Part shown: piece after piece, positions 1 through 4,836 of the stretch | How positions within the stretch are numbered: the first letter of the stretch is position 1 | How the letters are laid out: each line of letters opens with the position of its first letter | DNA from: Lachnospiraceae bacterium | GTDB lineage: Bacteria > Bacillota > Clostridia > Lachnospirales > Lachnospiraceae | DNA length: 8,320 nucleotides | Reading direction: 5' to 3' | Assembly (NCBI GenBank): GCA_017613225.1 | Contig: JAGAEH010000128.1 | Span: 1 to 8,320, forward strand | Notes under the pieces: generated by a model | Seen by the model: the letters and a program-made list of their open reading frames with translations, nothing else | Databases searched by the model: none | What the model was told of the DNA's origin: nothing | Made by a program: the position numbers and the translations under genes

Positions 1-980
1 AGAACATAGGGGATCTCAAATCTGTCCAGCTCGTCCAGGCCGATCAGTCCCAGCTCCAGCGCCTCACCTACCGTCTTAATGCTGTTGTCGGAAAAGTAGA
101 CGTCATAGCAGTCCAGATAAGTATAACTGACCCAGAATTCTGTGTCTCCCTCCCGGAAAGTCATGCCTGCTCCCATCGCCTCCTCCGGAAGATCATACGC
201 TGCGTTTGCCCGGATATCCTCGACCGCCGCGTCTTCGGAGGTCTTCTGGCTCCTGCGCCTCATTTCCTCTTTCATTTCCTCCGGGATCAGGTCATCGATG
301 GGCACTTTTGTCTGCTCCATGATGCGGTCCACCGCCTCGAACTGCCACTTGTCACCGGCGTCCTTACACTCTTCTTTCCAGAGCTCCAGGGATTCCCGCA
401 GCACCGCGATATCGACGTCATCCGTATCCGCGATGGAGTATTTCGAATTGTATGTCGTCAGATCGGTCACGCGAAAGCCGCCGTTTTCTTCCCGCAGCGT
501 GAAGAAATACCGCGTCAAACACTTCGACTCAACTCCCCCGCCGACATATTCATAACTGACGACCGCGCACTGGATGAGGGAGTCCTCCTGTTCCAGCGGT
601 TCCCCCTGCAGCTCTACCGACAGTACCCAGACGTCCGTGATATCCGCCTGATCGATCTTGTAGAAATCCCGCCTGGCTTCGCAGTACTTGGCGACCATGT
701 AGCCTTCGATGGAATCAAAGTCGTCCCAGCCAAAGGTCACGGTGCTGTCATGTCTCATGCTGCCAAACATCATTTCGCAGAAATCCAGGATCGCCTGCCG
801 CAGCTGGTCGCTCAGTTCCGCGCCAGGTTCGGTCGTTTCCGCCGCCTTGGATCCTTCCGTTTCAGGCGCGGACGTATCTGCGGGCCAGGACGCCGAAGCC
901 GAAGGTTGGACCGTCTCCGCCCCACAGCCTGACAGCATCAAAGCAGATATTATCATGATCGCAGCAATTCTCTTTTTCAT
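1..980 (-). CDS. Putative lipoprotein of unknown function (C-terminus beyond window)
   Basis: The frame is open from an ATG at 980-978 to the left edge, giving 326 visible residues without a stop. The start is set by AGAGGAG a few bases upstream. Residues 1-19 form a lipoprotein signal peptide: MKKR, a hydrophobic stretch, then the lipobox LSGC with the lipidated cysteine at 19. A Ser/Thr/Ala/Glu-rich linker runs to about residue 55, as is usual for a tether between membrane and folded domain. The rest is an acidic soluble domain, rich in Asp and Glu, with no motif I can assign. The last visible part (GEALELGLIGLDELDRF) resembles a short helical ending seen in various Clostridia proteins; that is recollection and not a domain call. 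The protein should sit on the outer face of the cytoplasmic membrane. It has its own promoter with three operator-like dyads at 1093-1157, suggesting control by a dimeric repressor. Function is unknown. Confidence 0.85.
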   Translation of the reverse strand, partial: MKKRIAAIMIISALMLSGCGAETVQPSASASWPADTSAPETEGSKAAETTEPGAELSDQLRQAILDFCEMMFGSMRHDSTVTFGWDDFDSIEGYMVAKYCEARRDFYKIDQADITDVWVLSVELQGEPLEQEDSLIQCAVVSYEYVGGGVESKCLTRYFFTLREENGGFRVTDLTTYNSKYSIADTDDVDIAVLRESLELWKEECKDAGDKWQFEAVDRIMEQTKVPIDDLIPEEMKEEMRRRSQKTSEDAAVEDIRANAAYDLPEEAMGAGMTFREGDTEFWVSYTYLDCYDVYFSDNSIKTVGEALELGLIGLDELDRFEIPYV

Positions 981-1134
981 GGCATCTCCTCTTTTCACGG
1001 CCTCTTTTTCTGGCTGTTCAAATTCCATCTCCCACGCCCGGTATTACAGGGCACGATCCTTGAGCTATGGTCTGCTCCAAAGGCCTTCGCATTCTGCTCG
1101 TGGCAGAGCATCTACATTCTACTTGCAGTAGACT
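981..1134 (-). other. 5' leader of the lipoprotein gene
   Basis: If transcription starts about 7 bases after the -10 element, the lipoprotein mRNA carries a leader of roughly 150 nt. It includes two of the three operator-like dyads near its 5' end and ends in AGAGGAG before the ATG. I see no open frame with a ribosome binding site and no recognisable riboswitch. A weak GCCC/GGGC pairing is present near 1045. The start site is inferred and not observed. Confidence 0.45.
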
Positions 1135-1157
1135 GCGTCCAGTCTACCGCAAGTAGA
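1093..1157. promoter_or_regulatory. Three operator-like dyads at 25-bp spacing
   Basis: Three 15-bp inverted repeats follow one another. The dyad at 1143-1157 is TCTAC-N5-GTAGA, the one at 1118-1132 is TCTAC-N5-GTAGA, and the one at 1093-1107 is TCTGC-N5-GCAGA. Their centres are 1150, 1125 and 1100, exactly 25 bp apart. The 1143-1157 copy covers the promoter spacer and -10 region, and the 1118-1132 copy lies at the expected transcription start. The CTAC/GTAG half-sites resemble operators of the BlaI/MecI/CopY repressor family, although those usually have four central bases and these have five. The repressor is not in the window. Together the two stronger copies also form a 20-bp inverted repeat (1116-1135 with 1140-1159) with one mismatch. 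Confidence 0.6.
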
Positions 1158-1169
1158 ATATGTTGTCAA
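1141..1169 (-). promoter_or_regulatory. Promoter of the lipoprotein gene
   Basis: On the minus strand a perfect -35 TTGACA (1169-1164) is followed by a 17-bp spacer and TAGACT (1146-1141), which matches TATAAT at four of six positions. It is a sigma-A-type promoter with optimal spacing, about 160 bp upstream of the lipoprotein ATG. Its -10 and spacer lie inside an operator-like dyad, so a bound repressor would block polymerase. Confidence 0.65.
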
Positions 1170-1187
1170 GCACCTTCCGATGTTTTC

Positions 1188-1214
1188 ACAAAAACGTCAG
1201 GTCTTCACCCGACG
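1188..1214 (-). terminator. Rho-independent terminator upstream of the lipoprotein promoter
   Basis: On the minus strand CGTCGGGT (1214-1207), a GAAG loop, and ACCTGACG (1202-1195) form an 8-bp stem with one G-U pair, followed by TTTTTGTG. It would end minus-strand transcripts arriving from the right before they reach the lipoprotein promoter. It is enclosed by an outer 10-bp inverted repeat, CCGATGTTTT (1177-1186) with AAAACATCGG (1231-1240). Confidence 0.6.
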
Positions 1215-1249
1215 CATAAAACCGTCATTCAAAACATCGGGCAGATTCC

Positions 1250-1403
1250 AAAAAACCGCGCCAGCCGGCACAATAGGCTTTGCTGGTCAATATAAAAAAC
1301 CGTGCCGTCCAGAATAAAGCACTGCGTCTGCCAACAAAAAAACCACGCTGTCCAGAATAAGGCACTGCGTCGGCCAACAAAAAAACCGCACCATCCGGTA
1401 CGG
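1250..1403 (-). repeat. Degenerate tandem array of four terminator-like units
   Basis: Four units of 42-44 bp each show, on the minus strand, a GC-rich hairpin followed by a run of 6-7 T. The T-runs are at 1379-1385, 1336-1342, 1294-1299 and 1250-1255. The two central units (1294-1335 and 1336-1378) agree at 31 of 36 positions outside the T-run; the outer ones are more diverged. The array lies downstream of the minus-strand gene ending at 1600. The spacing and similarity suggest duplication of an ancestral terminator. Confidence 0.6.
1379..1403 (-). terminator. Best-formed terminator of the tandem array
   Basis: On the minus strand CCGTACC, loop GGAT, and GGTGCGG form a 7-bp stem with one G-U pair, directly followed by seven T. 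It is the first of the array met by transcripts coming from the gene ending at 1600 and is probably their main terminator. Confidence 0.6.
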
Positions 1404-1421
1404 TAGGGAGAGAGGAAAATT

Positions 1422-1469
1422 ATGAAAAAGGTTTGTCGTTTTGTCTGCTCTGTTCTTTTGTTGGCATAA
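1422..1469 (+). CDS. Possible 15-residue micro-ORF or decayed signal peptide
   Basis: An ATG at 1422 follows GGGAGAGAGG at suitable distance and opens a frame of 15 codons, MKKVCRFVCSVLLLA, ending in TAA at 1467. The peptide reads like the start of a lipoprotein or secretion signal (basic start, then a hydrophobic stretch) that stops before any mature domain. A plus-strand terminator candidate follows at 1539-1567. It may be the remnant of a degraded lipoprotein gene or a leader peptide. No clear plus-strand promoter is visible, and it is the only plus-strand coding candidate in the window. Existence as a gene is doubtful. Confidence 0.25.
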   Translation: MKKVCRFVCSVLLLA

Positions 1470-1599
1470 GGATAACCTGTCAACCTAAAATGAAGTTAAA
1501 ACAAAAATATATTTTTCAACTTTTTTTGCAGTCCTGCAAGCCCCGCCCGCGCATGGGCTGTTTTTTTGATTCTTCCTTTTTTCGCACAGCCTGCAAGAC
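1470..1599. other. AT-rich intergenic stretch with small inverted repeats
   Basis: This interval contains the perfect palindrome AAAAATATATTTTT (1503-1516), the hairpin TTGCA-N4-TGCAA at about 1527-1540, and several A or T runs. It lies just downstream of the minus-strand gene ending at 1600. There is no classical terminator immediately after that stop codon; termination probably happens at the array further left. Confidence 0.4.
1539..1567 (+). terminator. Plus-strand terminator candidate
   Basis: AGCCC (1539-1543) or GCCC (1545-1548) can pair with GGGC(T) at 1555-1559, followed by TG and a run of T to 1567. The stem is short (4-5 bp), but the T-run is strong and a second T-rich run follows. 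It would end a plus-strand transcript such as one from the micro-ORF at 1422. Confidence 0.4.
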
Positions 1600-2451
1600 T
1601 CACAGGCAGTATCGCTCCAGCAGAGTCCTCACCAGCCTGGTATCCAGCGGACTGCCCTCCGCCTCGAAGATCAGGATCAGGTTCTCCCCCGGATAGAATC
1701 CGCTCCTGATGTAGGCATTGATCCGCTCCACCGCCCTCGCGGCGTATTCCGGATCGTGCATCATCCCCAGATACTCTATGAGGATCTCCTTTCGAAGCCG
1801 CACGTTCAGCGCCAGGAGATCCGTGTAGACCGTTCCAAGCCCCTCCAGATACAGCGGTTTTTCATAGAAATACGGGACCAGCAGCTGATTCGCCATGTTC
1901 GCGATGATCAGCTCCGCCCTGGAGCGGACCGTTTCCCCGCGTTCCGTCACCAGGCCGGGATCCGACGGCGGCACCGGGTGCGGCACGAATTCCTGCGCCC
2001 GCCAGCGCCTGACGAACTCCTCGTCCGACTCCTCCAGCGGCAGCACCAGCTTTTTGCGCTCCTCGCTGAGCCCCTCGTAAACACTCTCTGCCCGCGGAGG
2101 ATATTTGTCGATAAACTTTTTTATGTGGGTTATTTCCTGCTTCATAACGATAATCTCTTTTTGATCCTCCGCTTTCTGCGCAAGCTGCTGAGCGAGCTTT
2201 ACGTTGTTATTTGGAATATACAGGCCGCACTTATCTTTCGGATCTGTTCTCTGGTAATACTGGACCCGGTCATCAGCCTTATTGATTCTAAGAGTCCCCT
2301 CCGGCGCCTTCTTAAGCGTTTTTTCTTTAGCTCGCACGGCACCTTCCAGGAAATCTTTTCGCTGTTCCAAAAGTATCATTGCAGAATCCAGTTTCTTGTC
2401 CGCTGTGATCGATTCGCCGAATACGTCGGCAGTTCTTCTTTCTTCTTTCAT
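1600..2451 (-). CDS. Orphan protein with PD-(D/E)XK-nuclease-like C-terminal half
   Basis: This is 283 residues with the start at ATG 2451-2449. TAAGGAGG lies 11 bases upstream, slightly far but the only good site. Residues 1-165 are highly charged and probably helical (a coiled-coil-like stretch at about 83-115). They contain the patch YYQRTDPKDKCGLYIP at 65-80. Residues 168-283 match, from memory, a family common in Firmicutes with the pattern RGE-VRS-SE, G-GTVYPD and E-H-GMMD, then PGENLI. Here these read VRSRAE (E180), GTVYTD (D211) and IEYLGMM (E226). The acidic residues expected in a restriction-endonuclease-like fold are kept, but the usual proline before the aspartate is threonine and the usual histidine after the glutamate is tyrosine. 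The fold and any nuclease activity are inference. It stands alone, with a hairpin array in the long region upstream, so partners cannot be deduced. It is probably cytoplasmic, with no signal peptide or membrane segment. Confidence 0.8.
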   Translation of the reverse strand: MKEERRTADVFGESITADKKLDSAMILLEQRKDFLEGAVRAKEKTLKKAPEGTLRINKADDRVQYYQRTDPKDKCGLYIPNNNVKLAQQLAQKAEDQKEIIVMKQEITHIKKFIDKYPPRAESVYEGLSEERKKLVLPLEESDEEFVRRWRAQEFVPHPVPPSDPGLVTERGETVRSRAELIIANMANQLLVPYFYEKPLYLEGLGTVYTDLLALNVRLRKEILIEYLGMMHDPEYAARAVERINAYIRSGFYPGENLILIFEAEGSPLDTRLVRTLLERYCL

Positions 2452-2543
2452 TTTGCTCTATGCCTCCTTAAACAATGATAGACAACTCTTTACGGCAGGT
2501 TTCACGCTTTTCTTTTGATGAAAACCTATTCAGCCAGCTGAGT
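2452..2543. other. Short region between hairpin array and orphan gene
   Basis: Apart from the AAGGAGG ribosome binding site of the gene starting at 2451, I see nothing definite here. A TATCAT hexamer close to the ribosome binding site lacks an acceptable -35 and was not called as a promoter. Confidence 0.4.
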
Positions 2544-2544
2544 G

Positions 2545-2582
2545 AGCAGATACATTTCAGTTTTTTAGCCAAAGTATCTGCT
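2545..2582. repeat. Hairpin 1 of the GCAGATAC array
   Basis: AGCAGATAC (2545-2553) pairs with GTATCTGCT (2574-2582) over a 20-base loop. The inner bases differ slightly from the other three copies (ACAT instead of ACTT). On the plus strand the right arm runs into TTTTT, so this copy alone could act as a weak plus-strand terminator. Confidence 0.75.
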
Positions 2583-2629
2583 TTTTCCGCTCATTTCTGA
2601 TGTCCTCCAAGATCGATCCTTCGTCTCCG

Positions 2630-2666
2630 GCAGATACTTCAGCCTAATTAAAGCCAAAGTATCTGC
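2630..2666. repeat. Hairpin 2 of the GCAGATAC array
   Basis: GCAGATACTT (2630-2639) pairs with AAGTATCTGC (2657-2666), a perfect 10-bp stem. The bases before the right arm (AAGCCAAAGTATC) are nearly the same as in hairpin 1, suggesting a recent common origin. Confidence 0.75.
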
Positions 2667-2713
2667 TCAATTCTCAGCTTGATCAACCAATTCAAGATGA
2701 TTGCCGGCTTTTT

Positions 2714-2754
2714 GAGCAGATACTTTCTTCTGTTTCTGTAGGAAGTATCTGCTC
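2714..2754. repeat. Hairpin 3 of the GCAGATAC array
   Basis: GAGCAGATACTT pairs with AAGTATCTGCTC, a perfect 12-bp stem and the longest of the four, with a 17-base pyrimidine-rich loop. Confidence 0.8.
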
Positions 2755-2800
2755 CTGAGCCTTCTCCTGCATCAGGTTACAGATCCAAACCGAGACTTCA

Positions 2801-2837
2801 GCAGATACTTTTTCACGTTTTACTACAAAGTATCTGC
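2801..2837. repeat. Hairpin 4 of the GCAGATAC array
   Basis: GCAGATACTTT (2801-2811) pairs with AAAGTATCTGC (2827-2837), a perfect 11-bp stem with a 15-base loop. It is the rightmost copy; I see no further copy towards 3100. Confidence 0.8.
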
Positions 2838-2838
2838 C

Positions 2839-3093
2839 GGTGTCTTTTTTCAACGCCAAAAAACATCCATCTCACGGACATCGTCTTTGAGAAGCAGTTC
2901 GGTCTGCCGAGTATGTGAGTCAGTTCATGGAAATGGCATAAGAAACTCTGCCATAAAGAGTTGATGATTTATTGTTTCACACAGATATGGGATATGTCAA
3001 GTATTTTCTGCCGAAAGACAATACTCAAAAGCTGAGGGATCTGACAGTCCAGCGCGATTCTTTCATATACGGCATTCGTTTTCTATCGCATGC
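2839..3093. other. Gene-free stretch between hairpin array and amidohydrolase terminator
   Basis: No supported gene is seen on either strand. A plus-strand frame from 2972 runs through the terminator and into the antisense of the amidohydrolase and has no ribosome binding site. The only site worth naming is the candidate minus-strand promoter at 2971-3000. A small inverted repeat, AACTCT (2944-2949) with AGAGTT (2957-2962), is present. Confidence 0.4.
2971..3000 (-). promoter_or_regulatory. Candidate promoter for a long leader to the orphan gene
   Basis: On the minus strand a perfect TTGACA (3000-2995) is followed after 18 bp by AACAAT (2976-2971), which matches TATAAT at four positions. If used, the transcript would begin near 2964 and run about 510 nt, through all four hairpins of the array, before the start codon at 2451. 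No better promoter lies nearer that gene. Confidence 0.4.
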
Positions 3094-3123
3094 ACAAAAT
3101 AGGAGCCGATCCGCGTCGGCTCC
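3094..3123 (-). terminator. Terminator of the amidohydrolase gene
   Basis: GGAGCCGA and TCGGCTCC form a perfect 8-bp stem with a 6-base loop (3102-3123), followed on the minus strand by TATTTTG. It lies about 30 bases after the amidohydrolase stop codon. Confidence 0.75.
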
Positions 3124-3153
3124 TTCATTCGTGCAGCTATATGTGGTTTTCCG

Positions 3154-4608
3154 CTATTCTTCGATCACATACGGGACGGCGTCGGCTTCGATGGGGCAGA
3201 GATAGCCGCTGCCGCCGGTGCGGTCGATGAACTCCTGCTTTGCCGCCGCGATGATGGCCGGCTGCTCCAGCAGGTCGATGGCGGCGCCGCACAGCACCTT
3301 GGCCGCGTAGATCAGGCCCTTGTCGCCGATGGTGGAGGCGCCGCAGGACACATTCTGCCAGGAATGGCCGGGGTTCCCGGAGGGCCAGGTGGCCGCGGTG
3401 AACTGGGCAGTAGGAGTCAGCCAGCTGACGTCGCCCACGTCGGTGCTGCCGGGTCGGAACTCGCTGCCGGTGTAAAAAGGCATCAGGAAGTTGTTGATGT
3501 CCTTTTCGCCGTCCCGGGTCAGTTCCTTCACCTTCGCCAGGATGCCGGCGTCCGCCTGGGCGCCCAGGGGCATGGGCATCCGCTTTACGGGGAAGGTGGC
3601 GCGCAGCTCTTTCGCGTACTGCCACTCCTCCGCGGTGTATTCAGGCAGCGGCACCTGCTCCATGTTGGCGTAGAGCACCTTTTCCAGCGTGGTGTTGGGT
3701 ACCGTGTTGGCCGTGCCGTCCACAAAGATGCGGTCGTAGGTAGTCTCGGTCATGATGGCCGCGCCTTTGGCCAGCAGGTCCACCCGCTTCTGCAGGGCGA
3801 TGGTATCCGCCACCTTGCAGGAACGCACCATGTACAGCACGGAGGCGTGAGGCTGCACCACGTTGGGCGAAACGCCGCCCCCGTCCACCATGGCGTAGTG
3901 GATGCGGCAGTCGCTCTTCATGTGCTCCCGCAGATAATTGACGCCAATGTTCATCAGTTCCACGGCATCCAGCGCGGAACGGCCTTCCTCCGGGTTGCCT
4001 GCCGCGTGGGCCGCCATGCCTTTGAACTTGTACAGCACCTGGGTGCAGGAATTGTTGGTGCCGGTGGTGATCTCGTTGGTGTTGCCGGGATGCCAGGAAA
4101 GGGCCGCATCCAGCTGCTTCCACACGCCCTCTCTCGCCATGAAGGCCTTGGCTGCGCCGCCCTCCTCGCCGGGGCAGCCATAAAAGATCACGGTGCCCGG
4201 CGTGCCGGTCTGCTCCAGATATTTCTTCACGCCGCAGGCCGCCCCGAAGGAGGCCGCTCCCAGCATGTTGTGGCCGCAGCCGTGGCCGCTGCCGTTCTTT
4301 ACGATCTCCTCCCGGACGGTGGAGCAGGCCTTCTGGCTCAGGCCCGACAGGGCGTCGAACTCGCCCAGGATGCCGATCACCGGGCCCCCTTCGCCCACGG
4401 TGAAGCTGCCGGAGAAGGCCGTCTCGATGCCGGACAGCCCGGTCTCCACCGTGAAGCCTTCCTTTTTCAGGGCCTCCACGTACAGGGCCGCAGACTGATA
4501 CTCCTTCAGGGAGAGCTCCGCAATGCCCCACACGCTGTGGGAGATGTCCGTATACTGCTGCTTGTTGTTCTCGATATAGTCGATGGCGTTCTGCTTGTTC
4601 GCGTTCAT
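3154..4608 (-). CDS. M20-family amidohydrolase, AbgB-like (aminobenzoyl-glutamate hydrolase type)
   Basis: This 484-residue cytoplasmic metallohydrolase belongs to the M20 peptidase/amidohydrolase family. Members cleave amide bonds of acylated or conjugated amino acids. The length and several motifs fit the AbgB subgroup (about 480 residues), which hydrolyses p-aminobenzoyl-glutamate. Visible motifs are GILGEFDALSGLSQ (79-92), metal-binding HGCGHN (109-114), the PGEEGG segment with the catalytic/metal glutamates (146-151), WHPGNTN (172-178), the GMAAHAA dimerisation-domain segment (197-203), GSTDVGDVSW (387-396), and PGHSWQ near the C-terminus (413-418). The start at 4608 is preferred because AGAAGGAG lies 7 bases upstream. 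An in-frame ATG at 4632 would add eight residues but has no ribosome binding site. The gene follows a transporter operon, separated by a terminator and repeats, and no clear promoter is visible, so readthrough is possible. No AbgA partner or AbgT transporter is present. The exact substrate is not known. Confidence 0.92.
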   Translation of the reverse strand: MNANKQNAIDYIENNKQQYTDISHSVWGIAELSLKEYQSAALYVEALKKEGFTVETGLSGIETAFSGSFTVGEGGPVIGILGEFDALSGLSQKACSTVREEIVKNGSGHGCGHNMLGAASFGAACGVKKYLEQTGTPGTVIFYGCPGEEGGAAKAFMAREGVWKQLDAALSWHPGNTNEITTGTNNSCTQVLYKFKGMAAHAAGNPEEGRSALDAVELMNIGVNYLREHMKSDCRIHYAMVDGGGVSPNVVQPHASVLYMVRSCKVADTIALQKRVDLLAKGAAIMTETTYDRIFVDGTANTVPNTTLEKVLYANMEQVPLPEYTAEEWQYAKELRATFPVKRMPMPLGAQADAGILAKVKELTRDGEKDINNFLMPFYTGSEFRPGSTDVGDVSWLTPTAQFTAATWPSGNPGHSWQNVSCGASTIGDKGLIYAAKVLCGAAIDLLEQPAIIAAAKQEFIDRTGGSGYLCPIEADAVPYVIEE

Positions 4609-4770
4609 GATGCTGCTCCTTCTGTTATTCATAGGTTCGCGGGGTCCTTCGGCTCCGTGCGCTTCGTGCGCTCCGCTCAGGATGACCGTATGCCCTGCCG
4701 TTTTGGTTCCTCCCCGCTCAGGATGACAGTATGCCCTGCCGTTTTGGTTCCACCCCGCTCAGGATGACAG
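4609..4770. repeat. 41-bp tandem repeat and interspersed TCATCCTGAGCG element
   Basis: CGCTCAGGATGAC occurs at 4674-4686, 4715-4727 and 4756-4768, with exactly 41-bp spacing. The intervening bases (TATGCCCTGCCGTTTTGG and so on) are nearly the same, giving about 2.3 tandem copies. To the left the first copy continues into a larger imperfect palindrome (4640-4686) running from GGTCCTTCGG to CGCTCAGGATGAC. Elements of the type TCATCCTGAGCG...CGAAGGA are widespread interspersed repeats in many bacterial genomes; I know the pattern but not its function. It sits between the transporter terminator and the amidohydrolase start. Confidence 0.7.
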
Positions 4771-4773
4771 TCC

Positions 4774-4817
4774 TATAAAAACAGCCCCTGCTGCACCTTT
4801 GCGGGTCTCGCAGGGGC
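4774..4817 (-). terminator. Terminator of the amino acid transporter operon
   Basis: GCCCCTGC and GCAGGGGC (4784-4791 with 4810-4817) form a perfect 8-bp stem over an 18-base loop, followed on the minus strand by TGTTTTTATAG. It lies 20 bases after the ATPase stop codon. Confidence 0.75.
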
Positions 4818-4836
4818 CTCTCTCCCTTTATCTTTA

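Larger units (their letters stand above)
2544..2838. repeat. Array of eight GCAGATAC motifs forming four hairpins, about 85-bp period
   Basis: GCAGATAC starts at 2546, 2630, 2716 and 2801, and its reverse complement GTATCTGC starts at 2574, 2659, 2745 and 2830. Each pair encloses 20-21 bases and can form a stem of 8 to 12 bp. The best is GAGCAGATACTT (2714-2725) with AAGTATCTGCTC (2743-2754). Pairs are separated by 48-49 bases of largely unrelated sequence, so the pair-to-pair period is 84, 86 and 85 bp. The design resembles clustered REP/BIME-type palindromic elements of other bacteria, but no family is assigned. The inner and outer spacings rule out a CRISPR array. Confidence 0.85.

Noticed and set aside
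142..1131. Plus-strand frames at 142-555, 709-1131 and 750-932
   Set aside because: They are mostly antisense to the lipoprotein gene, which has a convincing signal peptide, ribosome binding site and promoter.
1229..1483. An 84-codon minus-strand frame with a repeated Trp/Phe-rich pattern
   Set aside because: It starts at TTG without a ribosome binding site. The aromatic repeats simply reflect the T-runs of the terminator-like units it reads through.
1756..2478. A 240-codon plus-strand open frame
   Set aside because: It is the antisense of the 2451-1600 gene, has no ribosome binding site, and its translation shows no recognisable family.
2545..2837. The four GCAGATAC hairpins as intrinsic terminators
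   Set aside because: Only hairpin 1 is followed by a T-run, and only on the plus strand. Loops of 15-20 bases and AT-containing stems are poor terminators.
2544..2838. CRISPR array
   Set aside because: The repeats are 8-12 bp cores in alternating orientation with two different spacings, not identical direct repeats of 25-40 bp; no cas gene is present.
2692..2853. A 53-codon minus-strand frame through hairpins 3 and 4
   Set aside because: It starts at TTG with no ribosome binding site, and its content is dictated by the repeat arms; the equivalent frame does not continue through hairpins 1 and 2.
2972..3205. A 77-codon plus-strand frame
   Set aside because: It has no ribosome binding site, crosses the amidohydrolase terminator and enters that gene antisense. 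I recognise no family and see no sign of an intact or decayed gene.
3364..4767. A 467-codon plus-strand open frame
   Set aside because: It is antisense to the AbgB-like amidohydrolase, which has clear family motifs and a ribosome binding site. The long frame results from high GC and codon bias. The translated protein is Gly/His/Ala-rich without a recognisable domain.
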